Source: a virus
IMG/VR virus record: IMGVR_UViG_3300026484_000382
Location: 1 to 64,000 of that record
DNA: 64,000 nt
Strand: one strand, 5' to 3'
Shown: piece by piece, positions 14,648-22,089 of the stretch
How positions within the stretch are numbered: the stretch's first letter is position 1
Layout: every line of letters begins with the position of its first letter
Position numbers and translations under genes: made by a program
Notes under the pieces: generated by a model
The model's input: the letters and a program-made list of their open reading frames with translations, nothing else
Database searches by the model: none
Told to the model about the DNA's origin: nothing

Positions 14648-15420
14648 TTAGAGAAATAGAATTACTAGGAAACGCAGGAGCATTTGATTTTGATAAGGTG
14701 TCATCAAGTTTCTTAATGAGAAAAGAAAATGATTCCCTTGCACTTATTGATTGTGGACACGGAGTAAATAATGTATTAAAAAAGAGAGGTCTTATAGGGC
14801 AAATCGAGGAAGTTTATATCACTCATACTCATTTTGACCATATAGCTGATTTAGAAGGTTTAATTTATTGTAGATATTTTGTTTACGGTAAAAAAACAAC
14901 TATTAGAACATCAACTACTATTATTGAAGAGTTAAAAAACATATTTGGTAATAGATTTGATACAGAATATTTTAATGGTGAGAATATTCCTGCTCGAATG
15001 GTTGAATATAAAAAAGTAGGAAAGTGTAATGACTATAGACATGGAGATTATGCAGAAGAGTGTTATTTTGATGTAAATCATGGAACTATGAATGCTGTTG
15101 GGTTTAAATTTGTGTCTTATAAACAAGCAGATGGTTATAAAAAAGCAAACAATGTAGTTATAGTATCAGGAGATACAAAAGCTTGTAAAACAATACTTAA
15201 TGAGATTGAAACAATGCCGCAGTGGGTAAATGGTAAATTTATTGTTTTCCACGATTACAGTATGTTTAATAATCCTTGTAAGAATATTCATATGTGCGAG
15301 ATTGATTATGATTTAATGTATGAGAAAGCAGTAGAAGAAGCTAAAGAAAAATGCAAAGATTTTCAACTTTTATTATATCATGATAACTTTAATAATAAAT
15401 TACATAAGGTAGTATTATGA
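14644..15420 (+). CDS. Metallo-beta-lactamase-fold hydrolase
   Basis: 258 residues. The core motif is HTHFDH at residues 61-66 (HxHxDH), preceded by an LALIDCG strand. Later metal-ligand candidates are the Asp in VSGDTKA (~170) and histidines in VFHDY and LYHDN. The SSFLM segment near the N-terminus resembles RNase Z-like phosphodiesterases. Phages encode this fold as the anti-Pycsar enzyme Apyc1, which cleaves cyclic mononucleotides, and the Tad2-like gene lies 2.6 kb upstream, so anti-defence is plausible but unproved. Other options are RNA or nucleotide phosphodiesterases. Confidence 0.8.
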   Translation: MIREIELLGNAGAFDFDKVSSSFLMRKENDSLALIDCGHGVNNVLKKRGLIGQIEEVYITHTHFDHIADLEGLIYCRYFVYGKKTTIRTSTTIIEELKNIFGNRFDTEYFNGENIPARMVEYKKVGKCNDYRHGDYAEECYFDVNHGTMNAVGFKFVSYKQADGYKKANNVVIVSGDTKACKTILNEIETMPQWVNGKFIVFHDYSMFNNPCKNIHMCEIDYDLMYEKAVEEAKEKCKDFQLLLYHDNFNNKLHKVVL

Positions 15421-15872
15421 ATATAGATATAATAAAAATCTTTTTAATAATATTTAGTATTATAATGATACTACTTATTAGTGTATTGATAATGGATGTA
15501 AAAAATTCACCTACTCTTTTAAACTTTTATGTGTTTATGCTGATTTTTTATTCTTATATTCTTGGTAATTTTTTGGGTAAAGATAAAGAGATAGAAACTT
15601 GTTATCGCGAAAAGAAAATGTTACTGGAAAGTGAAATGACTTGTCTTAAGGCCTTTAATAAACGCACAGATAGTTTACTAAAAGACTTGTTGTATGAATA
15701 TAAAGGGAAGAGATATGTTTTACTTGAAAATGTAGAATTTAAACCTACAACAAACGGAAGTAATAGAGATTGGGTTGAAGGTGTAGCTTATGCTCCTATA
15801 GATGACAGTTTTAAAACATATGTAAGAGATAAAGAAGAATTTTTTGATAGATTTAAAAAGGTGGAGCAATAA
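15417..15872 (+). CDS. Membrane-anchored protein with DUF1653-like tail
   Basis: 151 residues. Two N-terminal hydrophobic segments (~3-25 and ~33-50) precede a short coiled region and a small C-terminal domain (~95-151) beginning YKGKRYVLLENVEF and ending TYVRDKEEFFDRFKK. This faintly resembles the DUF1653 pattern. A decayed copy of the last ~16 residues appears at 17281-17340. Overlaps the hydrolase stop by 4 bp. Function unknown. Confidence 0.6.
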   Translation: MNIDIIKIFLIIFSIIMILLISVLIMDVKNSPTLLNFYVFMLIFYSYILGNFLGKDKEIETCYREKKMLLESEMTCLKAFNKRTDSLLKDLLYEYKGKRYVLLENVEFKPTTNGSNRDWVEGVAYAPIDDSFKTYVRDKEEFFDRFKKVEQ

Positions 15873-16047
15873 ATGTTTCCCTTTTTAAGGTTCTATTTTA
15901 CACTTCCAATTAAATTCCCCTAAAAATCTTTTAAACTTCTGAAGTTTTACATTTATTCTTTTACATTGTTTTTTTAGTTTTGGCATGTTTTAGTCCTTTA
16001 TTTTTTTTGAAGTTGGAATTATATCTAAAAAAAATAATATTTTTTTG

Positions 16048-16070
16048 TATAATTTTAAAAAAAAAGGAAT
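16048..16070 (+). promoter_or_regulatory. -10-like TATAAT with A-rich leader
   Basis: TATAATTTTAAAAAAAAAGGAAT precedes the ATG at 16074. The 15873-16047 gap is AT-rich with a small palindrome (AAACTTC-T-GAAGTTT) near 15932-15946. I see no gene in it. Confidence 0.5.
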
Positions 16071-16073
16071 AAA

Positions 16074-16952
16074 ATGGGAGCTAATCGTTTTCTATTGTAT
16101 AAACAAGCTATAACAGAACAAGAACTTATAAAATCTATAAATAGACGAATTTCTGGGATAAAGAAAAAAAATAAAGACTTTTCAGTTTTAACACATTCTC
16201 AGCTATTTAATTTTTTTGATTTGAAAAGAAAGTATTTAGATTGGATAAAAGAAAAGAAAAATTCTTTAGATGGTTTTTTAGAAAATGCAAAAGGTGGGAT
16301 GAATAAAAATTACTTTAATAGTTTATTAAAAGATTATCAAGAAATTGAAGAGAAAAAACCAGATTTAGTAAACAAAGCTGCTTACAAAGCATTAGATGAT
16401 TTACTTGATGATGGTTTTTTTCAAGCGAGAGGTATAGGTGGAAAATATTTTAGAGATAAAGGTATAATAATAGGAAAACAAAAACAAACAAATGGAAGAA
16501 GATCTACTCTATTCCATGAATTAAATGAACACTCTAATAGAAATAAGAAAGTAAATTGGTATGATTTGAACAAATCAAAAGATGATGAAATTACACATTA
16601 CAATGTGTCCAATGTAAAGGGATTAGACCATAATTTGTTAGTAACAGCAAAGGGTAAATTAAGAAAAGATTTAGAGTTAGTTGGTAAATACTCGAAAAAT
16701 AATGGAGGTTATACACTAGAAAAACTTGTTAGGAGAGTTCTTGGAAAGGACAATCCAGAATTTTTAAACTGGGAGTATGGAAAAGGAAGAAAATTAAATA
16801 GACATCACAGAAAAAAACTTTTAGAGTTTGAACATAAGCATGCTAGTAACTTTCAAAGCCCTTTAAATGATTCTTACTTAAGAAACATTAAAAATAAAAA
16901 TAGAAACAAAAAGAAAAAAGCAATTTTTTCAGAATATATAAAATACATTTAA
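16074..16952 (+). CDS. Putative virion-internal protein with LLYKQA motif
   Basis: 292 residues. The N-terminus MGANRFLLYKQAIT resembles the L-x-K-x-A motif of other virion-like proteins here. The body is highly basic and helical. A STLFHELNEH segment at ~144-153 looks like a zinc-peptidase helix but has HExxxH rather than HExxH, so I do not call it a protease. The C-terminus is very Lys/Asn-rich. Single-gene unit with its own promoter-like signal. Confidence 0.65.
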   Translation: MGANRFLLYKQAITEQELIKSINRRISGIKKKNKDFSVLTHSQLFNFFDLKRKYLDWIKEKKNSLDGFLENAKGGMNKNYFNSLLKDYQEIEEKKPDLVNKAAYKALDDLLDDGFFQARGIGGKYFRDKGIIIGKQKQTNGRRSTLFHELNEHSNRNKKVNWYDLNKSKDDEITHYNVSNVKGLDHNLLVTAKGKLRKDLELVGKYSKNNGGYTLEKLVRRVLGKDNPEFLNWEYGKGRKLNRHHRKKLLEFEHKHASNFQSPLNDSYLRNIKNKNRNKKKKAIFSEYIKYI

Positions 16953-16963
16953 AAGGAACAAAT

Positions 16964-17282
16964 ATGAGTAAATAGCACACACAAGAGAATATGGGATGTG
17001 GATAGCAAAAATAATTAGAAGAGATAAAACTTATTTAATTTGTGGTTCTATTAAAAATAGAAGGGCTCATCATATTAATTCTGGTAGTTACCTTCCTGAA
17101 GATAGGTATAGAGAGAAAAATGGTGTGTGTTTATGTGAAAAACATCATAAATTGTTTCATACATCTTACAAGAACTCTTTTAGAGAGAAATGTACAAAAA
17201 AAAAGATTTTAGTAATTTTTTAGAATTTATATTGAAATTTGTTCCTGTTGATGAAGATTGTGGTATTATAACAGCAACTTGA
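16964..17282 (+). pseudogene. Decayed HNH endonuclease gene (paralogue of 17613-17954)
   Basis: Aligned to the intact copy downstream, this copy starts at an ATG (16964) with AAAAGGAACAAAT upstream. It then has a TAG at codon 4 where the intact gene has TGG, and a net two-base gain in a CA repeat near 16976-16983. It next reads openly through REYGMWIAKIIRR, AHHINSGSYL and CEKHHKLFHTSY. A one-base A-run change near 17200 shifts it out of frame, and the residual NFLEFILKF reading ends at 17280-17282. The first zinc cysteine is Tyr (TYLIC versus ECLIC). At least three independent lesions make it non-functional. Confidence 0.7.
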
Positions 17283-17340
17283 CATATATGTAAGAGAGAA
17301 AAAAGAGTTTTTTAGAAAATTTAAACGAATAACCCCTTGA
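17281..17340 (+). pseudogene. Remnant of a second copy of the 15417-15872 gene
   Basis: Reading from 17281 gives IYVREKKEFFRKFKR, which aligns to TYVRDKEEFFDRFKK, the C-terminal end of the protein encoded at 15417-15872. Only this tail is recognisable. It follows the decayed HNH gene directly, as if an HNH insertion disrupted a duplicated gene. The match is short, so it is tentative. Confidence 0.35.
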
Positions 17341-17365
17341 TTTAATTTGAACTATAAGGTATAAT
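17337..17365 (+). promoter_or_regulatory. Sigma70-type promoter TTGATT-17-TATAAT
   Basis: TTGATT at 17337-17342 and TATAAT at 17360-17365 are separated by exactly 17 bases. Unlike other promoter-like sites in the window it has a -35 element. Predicted start is about 17371-17373, the first base of the structured element that follows. Confidence 0.6.
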
Positions 17366-17370
17366 CTCTA

Positions 17371-17530
17371 TCGTCCTGAGAATAGTTAATTTTTACAATT
17401 TTTTTACCTTGTTTGTAATAATTTTTAACTCATATTTCTTGCTATTAAAAGTTTTAATTTTTTTAACAAGGGTATCCCCCTTTGTGTGTTCCTTATAATA
17501 TTTTACATTTTAGTTTCTTCTCAGGACGCA
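17371..17530 (+). ncRNA. Candidate structured RNA with 11-bp closing helix
   Basis: CGTCCTGAGAA (17372-17382) is perfectly complementary to TTCTCAGGACG (17518-17528), bringing together the ends of a ~157-nt non-coding segment that starts just after a good promoter. Inside, CCTTGTT (17407-17413) can pair with AACAAGG (17465-17471). That segment can alternatively form a local hairpin with CCCTTTGT (17478-17485), suggesting a switchable fold. No reading frame of note and no tRNA features. It may be a free small RNA or the leader of the HNH gene at 17613. Confidence 0.5.
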
Positions 17531-17553
17531 CTCTTTATTCTCCTCCATATATT

Positions 17554-17584
17554 TAGTATAATGCACTATTAGTGCATTATACTA
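17554..17584. promoter_or_regulatory. 31-bp perfect palindrome before HNH gene
   Basis: TAGTATAATGCAC (17554-17566) and GTGCATTATACTA (17572-17584) form a 13-bp perfect inverted repeat around a 5-bp centre, with a TATAAT in the left arm. It lies 28 bp upstream of the HNH ATG. It could be a repressor operator over a promoter or an RNA hairpin controlling expression. No T-run follows, so it is not a typical terminator. Confidence 0.55.
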
Positions 17585-17612
17585 TCAAACAAAATCAAGA
17601 AAAAGGAATATT

Positions 17613-17954
17613 ATGGCAACATGGCATTCAAGTAGAGAATATAGAATTTGGAGAGCAAAAATAATTAGAACACAAAAAGAATGTTTAATTTGTTCATCTA
17701 TAAAAAAAAGAGCTGCTCATCACATGGATAGTGGTAGTTATTTCCCAGATGAAAGATATAAAATGGATAATGGTGTATGTTTATGCGGAAAACATCACAG
17801 AATGTTTCATAATTCCTACAAAAATAGTTATAGAGAAAAGTGTACAAAAAAAGACTTTGCTAATTTTTTAGAATTAATGATTAAAATTTCAAATGAAACA
17901 GGTTGCTATAATAAAGAAAAAATGATAGAATTCCGTTCAAAAATTTTAAAATAG
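17613..17954 (+). CDS. HNH homing endonuclease-like protein
   Basis: 113 residues. Zinc/HNH module at ~24-70: ECLICSSIKKRAAHH, then DNGVCLCGKHHRMFH. The pattern CxxC ... HH ... CxxHH with the following aromatic is typical of free-standing HNH endonucleases in large phages. AAAAAGGAATATT precedes the ATG. The full-length frame is intact, in contrast to the decayed copy at 16964-17282. Confidence 0.8.
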   Translation: MATWHSSREYRIWRAKIIRTQKECLICSSIKKRAAHHMDSGSYFPDERYKMDNGVCLCGKHHRMFHNSYKNSYREKCTKKDFANFLELMIKISNETGCYNKEKMIEFRSKILK

Positions 17955-17962
17955 GAAAGTAC

Positions 17963-18058
17963 ATGAAAAAGATGCATAAACTAAAAAGAGTTTGTAAAGT
18001 TAAAGTAGAGAAAACAAAAAGGTTTTTAAAGACCTTTAATTGGAAATGTGAATTTTAA
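17963..18058 (+). CDS. Very small basic protein (tentative)
   Basis: 31 residues, MKKMHKLKRVCKVKVEKTKR at its start and ending in KCEF. AGGAAAGTAC precedes the ATG 8 bp after the HNH gene. Net charge is strongly positive. The reading frame includes a hairpin that may be a terminator, so it may not be expressed. Confidence 0.3.
   Translation: MKKMHKLKRVCKVKVEKTKRFLKTFNWKCEF
18018..18042. terminator. Candidate bidirectional terminator between convergent genes
   Basis: AAAGGT (18018-18023) pairs with ACCTTT (18032-18037) around an 8-nt loop, flanked by A-runs on the left. It lies between the plus-strand HNH gene and the minus-strand gene ending at 18055. The stem is short. Confidence 0.35.
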
Positions 18059-18594
18059 TATCCATTTTCCTCTCTGTTTTGTCTAGCTTTGTAAACACCA
18101 TACCCACCTGCTAATGTTAGAGCACCAGCCCCAATACCAGTCTTTATTTTATTCTCTTTCATCCAGTTTAAAACACTATTACCTGATTTAGTTGTAGTAT
18201 CTATATTTGTATTGTATATCTTTTGCTTAAATCTTTTTCTTTCTTCTGCTTTGTTTTTTAATTTTTTGATAGAAATAGGTGTTTCATTGTTAAGGTTAAT
18301 TTCTTGTTGTATATTTTTAACTTCAGGTGTTTCTTTTTGTGATGCCCTATATTGATCTCTTTCTGCTTTAAACTTTGTTTTAGACCCCTGTCCAGAAATA
18401 TGTTTTAACTCTTTATGTTCTTCTGGGGTAATTAAACCATTTGCTAGCATTTCATCTAGCTTTTTGTGTAATTTGTTTTGTTTCCCGTTAAATTCATTAC
18501 TATTAACAAAATCCATTATAAACTTATTATTACCGAATCTATCTTTTATTTTATTATAATAAGCCGTTTTAATTAAGTATTGTGTTGCATTCAT
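18055..18594 (-). CDS. LIKTA-tagged protein with C-terminal glycine-rich membrane segment
   Basis: 179 residues. The N-terminus MNATQYLIKTAYYNK carries the shared motif. The middle is charged and helical. Residues ~150-170 are a hydrophobic glycine-rich segment (GIGAGALTLAGGYGVY) followed by a basic tail. The same layout (motif, charged body, Gly-rich helix, basic end) occurs at 22567-23004 and 59625-60029. AAAAAAAAAGGAAAAAC precedes the ATG on the minus strand, after a TATAAT (complement of 18616-18621). Confidence 0.7.
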   Translation of the reverse strand: MNATQYLIKTAYYNKIKDRFGNNKFIMDFVNSNEFNGKQNKLHKKLDEMLANGLITPEEHKELKHISGQGSKTKFKAERDQYRASQKETPEVKNIQQEINLNNETPISIKKLKNKAEERKRFKQKIYNTNIDTTTKSGNSVLNWMKENKIKTGIGAGALTLAGGYGVYKARQNREENGY

Positions 18595-18621
18595 GTTTTT
18601 CCTTTTTTTTTATTTATTATA

Positions 18622-19050
18622 CTAAAGATTGTTTATTGTTGCAATTATTTTATCTGCATCTTCTTCTGTTAATCCATTGTCTCCGTTAATATGATAGAAA
18701 TTTGATTTGTTTATATAGTTGTGTTTTTCTGAACATATGTAAGTATCATCATCATCAACAACTAAAAATTTATCTATATTATATTTTTTAATTGTATTTT
18801 TTATTTGCCCACCTTTTATAACATGAGTATCTAATGTTGTCCCTATTATTTTATCTTTATTTTTTAAAGATGAATTTAATAAGATTTTTTGTACTTCATA
18901 TTTTAGAGATGAATGTATAATAACATTACTATTAGTTTTATCTATTATTAAATTTAATAATTCTAATTTTGAATTTACACTATTTAAATCGTTATTCTTA
19001 TGTGGCAATATAACACCATCAAAATCTAAAAACAATATTTTTTTATACAC
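18622..19050 (-). CDS. HAD-like phosphatase
   Basis: 142 residues starting at a GTG (19050-19048) with a strong AAAAAAAGGATTTAGTT just upstream. Residues 6-14 are FLDFDGVIL (HAD motif I with Asp8 and Asp10). A motif II-like Ser lies in IIHSSLK (~46), and the later acidic motif VVDDDDTY (~97) is typical of HAD domains of the RNA-repair/PNKP-phosphatase type. It is distinct in sequence from the HAD protein at 9540-10004. Divergent from the structural gene at 19181. Confidence 0.75.
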   Translation of the reverse strand: MYKKILFLDFDGVILPHKNNDLNSVNSKLELLNLIIDKTNSNVIIHSSLKYEVQKILLNSSLKNKDKIIGTTLDTHVIKGGQIKNTIKKYNIDKFLVVDDDDTYICSEKHNYINKSNFYHINGDNGLTEEDADKIIATINNL

Positions 19051-19052
19051 AA

Positions 19053-19179
19053 CTAAATCCTTTTTTTCTAGATTTTAACATTTTTTTGTTATTTAGTAAA
19101 TTATTTTTGTGTTTATATTAAAAATAATATTTGACTAACAAAAAATAGTAAGTTATAATAAACAAAAAAAGGATTTAGT
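19053..19179. promoter_or_regulatory. Mirror-image divergent promoter region
   Basis: AACTAAATCCTTTTTTT (19053-19069) and AAAAAAAGGATTTAGTT (19163-19179) are a perfect 17-bp inverted repeat, placing identical ribosome-binding leaders before the two divergent genes. A plus-strand TATAAT lies at 19154-19159. On the minus strand TAAAAT lies a few bases upstream of its leader. Confidence 0.55.
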
Positions 19180-19180
19180 T

Positions 19181-19603
19181 ATGCCAACTATTTCAACAAT
19201 GTTTGATAAACCATTAGAAGAAGATATTGCTTTAGAAACAAAATCTACTTCGGCTTCTAGTATAGTTGATACTTTAAAAAATGCTGAAAACACATATAAA
19301 GCATTTTTATATTTAAGAGCTATGTATTCATTGTATCCAAATAAAGAAACAATACTTAAAATGGATACAGTTAAAAGTGATGATTATGTAGAGATAGATA
19401 AACCTGTTAATGCAAACAGAATATTTGTGGTTAATACGGGAGATGGTAGTTGTTACATTAAATTTAATGATGAAGAGTTTGAGATTGTTGCTGGGAAAGA
19501 ATATGAATTTCCTGTTATTCCTAAAACAGATGAAAATGATGGTGATAAAGTTGAAGTTAAAGGAACACTTTCCTATTACATGAAAAACGTACAGGAGTTC
19601 TAA
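19181..19603 (+). CDS. Virion-associated protein, first of a tandem pair
   Basis: 140 residues. It starts MPTISTMFDKPLEED and shares with the next gene the pattern FDxPLEED...L(K)NxExxYKAFLYxxxMxS. The C-terminal half is beta-rich (RIFVVNTGDGSCYIKFNDEE), like a small sandwich or attachment domain. Tandem duplication and position at the head of the fibre/adhesin region suggest a structural role, such as a fibre or baseplate attachment protein. Confidence 0.6.
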   Translation: MPTISTMFDKPLEEDIALETKSTSASSIVDTLKNAENTYKAFLYLRAMYSLYPNKETILKMDTVKSDDYVEIDKPVNANRIFVVNTGDGSCYIKFNDEEFEIVAGKEYEFPVIPKTDENDGDKVEVKGTLSYYMKNVQEF

Positions 19604-19604
19604 C

Positions 19605-20012
19605 ATGGGAAATACTATAAAAACAAGATTTGACTCACCTTTAGAAGAAGATGTTACATTTGAACAAACAGAAAATCAACAAGAAATAAGTGATTTATTA
19701 AAAAACACTGAAAATATATATAAAGCTTTTTTATATATGAAAGAAATGTTTTCTAGTGCACCTGTGTTTAATAAAATCGTTAATATTACTTATGTTGATG
19801 ATGTTACTGACGAAGATATCTCAATTAATGAAGAAGCTAATTTATTAACATTTAAAAACAACAACAAAGACACATCTGAAATTTACTATAATGACAATGA
19901 TAAATTAGTGTTGTACGCATATGAACAAATTGATATACCTGTTTTTAGTGGAGACACTATTAAAATTACAGGGACTATGAATATTATACAAATGAAATAC
20001 GAAATTAGATAA
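19605..20012 (+). CDS. Virion-associated protein, second of a tandem pair
   Basis: 135 residues, paralogue of the preceding gene (FDSPLEEDVTFE... LLKNTENIYKAFLYMKEMFS). The beta-rich C-terminal half has diverged. Starts 2 bp after the preceding stop. Function inferred only from the pair and the context. Confidence 0.6.
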   Translation: MGNTIKTRFDSPLEEDVTFEQTENQQEISDLLKNTENIYKAFLYMKEMFSSAPVFNKIVNITYVDDVTDEDISINEEANLLTFKNNNKDTSEIYYNDNDKLVLYAYEQIDIPVFSGDTIKITGTMNIIQMKYEIR

Positions 20013-20025
20013 TAAAGGATAAAAA

Positions 20026-22089
20026 ATGGCTAATATTTATTATGTTGATCCAGCTAATGGAGATAATGCAAATGATGGTTTAAGTGTAGACAAACCAATA
20101 AAAGATTTATGGAGTGATAATGTAGATTATGGAGATAAGGATAATATATCAATATTTTACATTAAAAGAGGTACAGAATTAATAATTCCAGAGGATACCA
20201 GTAAATCTCTGCCTTTCGGTATTGTAATGTCTTGGCCGCACTCTAATGATGGTGAGTATTGGGATAATAGACCAGATGATGGTAAGGATTGGGATGATGA
20301 TGATAGTTCAAAAGCAAATTTTGCAGCAGAGAACAAATCGTATATTAGTGTAGATGATGAAAAAATAGTTTATTTTAAAAATATAGACATGCATTACCCA
20401 GATAGAGACACAAACCCAAGTTTTATAATAAAAAACTCAATAATAGGTTTTATTGATTGTGATATATCTGCTGGTTCATGGCCTGAAGGTCGTGACTATG
20501 CTTTTGTTAGGGTTAATGGAACAAGTAATGACACAAAATTAAATAAAACAATAGAAATAACTAGAACAAATATTAGTTTTGATTCTGGTGGTACAGTTAT
20601 GTCATATAATGGTGATGATGATGTTAGAAGTTTTACTAAAAGGGTAAATGTTGTAGATTCAGATATAAACGTTTATAGATTTTTTTGTGCTGATAGTGAC
20701 TATGATGCTGAATACGGAACTTCTGTGTTTAATATTGTTAATTCAACAATTAAAACCAGCAACGACACATTTAGATGTTATGGTGATAAGAATGGAAGTG
20801 ATCGAGCAGGAACAATATATTTAAAAATAAAAGAAACTGAATTTATTTCAGATAGTGTTTTTTTTAAGTTTGGTGATAGTTATTACACAATGTATCTTCT
20901 TGATGTTAATATCGAAAATAGTTCTATTAAAACAGATAAATATATTTTTTATACAAATGCAGATAGTAGTGATATTGTTAACTATTTAAGAATAAATACA
21001 ATAAACACAAAATATAAGTCAACTAAATCATGGATTTATCATAACAATTCAACAGACGATATGCATTTCCGTTTAAATGCGATAAGAAATACTTTCAGTA
21101 ACCAGGATTGTGTAATGGATTTAAATAGGTTGTATGTTTCTGAAGGTATTACACTTATAAATAATAAATATGAAAATATAGGAACTATATTAAAAGAGAG
21201 ATCACATGGTAGTGTAGCCTTTGATAAAGTTAAAATGTTTGAATCAAATCTTAAGGTTGAACATATTGTTGATGGTATAACACTAAATTCAACTTACCAT
21301 TTAAATAATTGTGTTGTAAATGGATATGCGTTTAATAATATATCTAATAGTAATGTTGTGTTGAAAAATTGTAAAGTAGGGCAAATAAATTCTGACTCGC
21401 TTACATCAATAAGAGCAATAAATTGTGAGATAAGTCAAGATGATAGATCACCTATTACCAATGGGGATATTTATTTAGAGAATTGCAAAATAAATAATGA
21501 TGATTATTTGTTGTTTGATGGTGCTTTAAAAGTTAACGGGATTATTGTTGATTCTAACATATCAGGTGATGTTGCATCATCATCATCGTTAGCTGTTTTT
21601 AGTAAAATTTATAATACTAAAATATCAGGAGAAACCGTTTCTTATAGATGCGAAAAAGAAAAGGTGCAAATAATGACAGCTTCCCCTTATAGAGATGGTG
21701 GCTCTAAATTTTCATTAATGCTATATAAGAAAAAATCAGGCATTTACCCTGCAGTAATAGATGAATTATTTACACAATATGATTCAGAAAAAACAACATT
21801 AACATTGTATTTTGCAACAGCGGCTGAAATTAATATTAATAATTATGATATACAGGTTAGTATTTCATATAAAGACAAGACAGATGGGTACACATTTAAA
21901 GATTGCAATATAGAAAAAGACCCAGATAGTGAATGGGATGGTCTTTCTGATGAAGTTAAATATTATAAAGCTACTATTGATATTAGTGATGCTGATTTAG
22001 ACAATGGGGACAAAATTGCTTTTATTTTTACTTCTGTATTAGATAGCATATCTAAATATTATATAGATGCAATTATAAAGAAAAGTTAA
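20026..22089 (+). CDS. Parallel beta-helix tail spike-like protein
   Basis: 687 residues. The start IYYVDPANGDNANDG is typical of right-handed beta-helix (pectate-lyase-like) phage proteins. Residues ~100-530 contain repeated short strands with polar turns (for example INCEISQD, LENCKINND, LKNCKVGQ), the coil repeats of such helices. An Asp-rich tract (DWDDDDSS) lies at ~83. No catalytic residues can be assigned. Probably a receptor-binding or polysaccharide-binding spike. AAAGGATAAAAA precedes the ATG. Confidence 0.75.
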   Translation: MANIYYVDPANGDNANDGLSVDKPIKDLWSDNVDYGDKDNISIFYIKRGTELIIPEDTSKSLPFGIVMSWPHSNDGEYWDNRPDDGKDWDDDDSSKANFAAENKSYISVDDEKIVYFKNIDMHYPDRDTNPSFIIKNSIIGFIDCDISAGSWPEGRDYAFVRVNGTSNDTKLNKTIEITRTNISFDSGGTVMSYNGDDDVRSFTKRVNVVDSDINVYRFFCADSDYDAEYGTSVFNIVNSTIKTSNDTFRCYGDKNGSDRAGTIYLKIKETEFISDSVFFKFGDSYYTMYLLDVNIENSSIKTDKYIFYTNADSSDIVNYLRINTINTKYKSTKSWIYHNNSTDDMHFRLNAIRNTFSNQDCVMDLNRLYVSEGITLINNKYENIGTILKERSHGSVAFDKVKMFESNLKVEHIVDGITLNSTYHLNNCVVNGYAFNNISNSNVVLKNCKVGQINSDSLTSIRAINCEISQDDRSPITNGDIYLENCKINNDDYLLFDGALKVNGIIVDSNISGDVASSSSLAVFSKIYNTKISGETVSYRCEKEKVQIMTASPYRDGGSKFSLMLYKKKSGIYPAVIDELFTQYDSEKTTLTLYFATAAEININNYDIQVSISYKDKTDGYTFKDCNIEKDPDSEWDGLSDEVKYYKATIDISDADLDNGDKIAFIFTSVLDSISKYYIDAIIKKS

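Noticed and set aside
15874-15924. Short open frame after the 15417-15872 gene
   Set aside because: About 16 codons with no ribosome-binding site, in a region of T-rich non-coding sequence.
16144-16153. Possible tRNA-like sequences in AT-rich gaps
   Set aside because: Searched gaps by eye for T-loop GTTCAAATC-type and acceptor pairing. No cloverleaf could be built in any gap.
16504-16533. Zinc-protease HExxH in the protein at 16074-16952
   Set aside because: The sequence is FHELNEH, with three residues between Glu and the second His, so the motif spacing is wrong.
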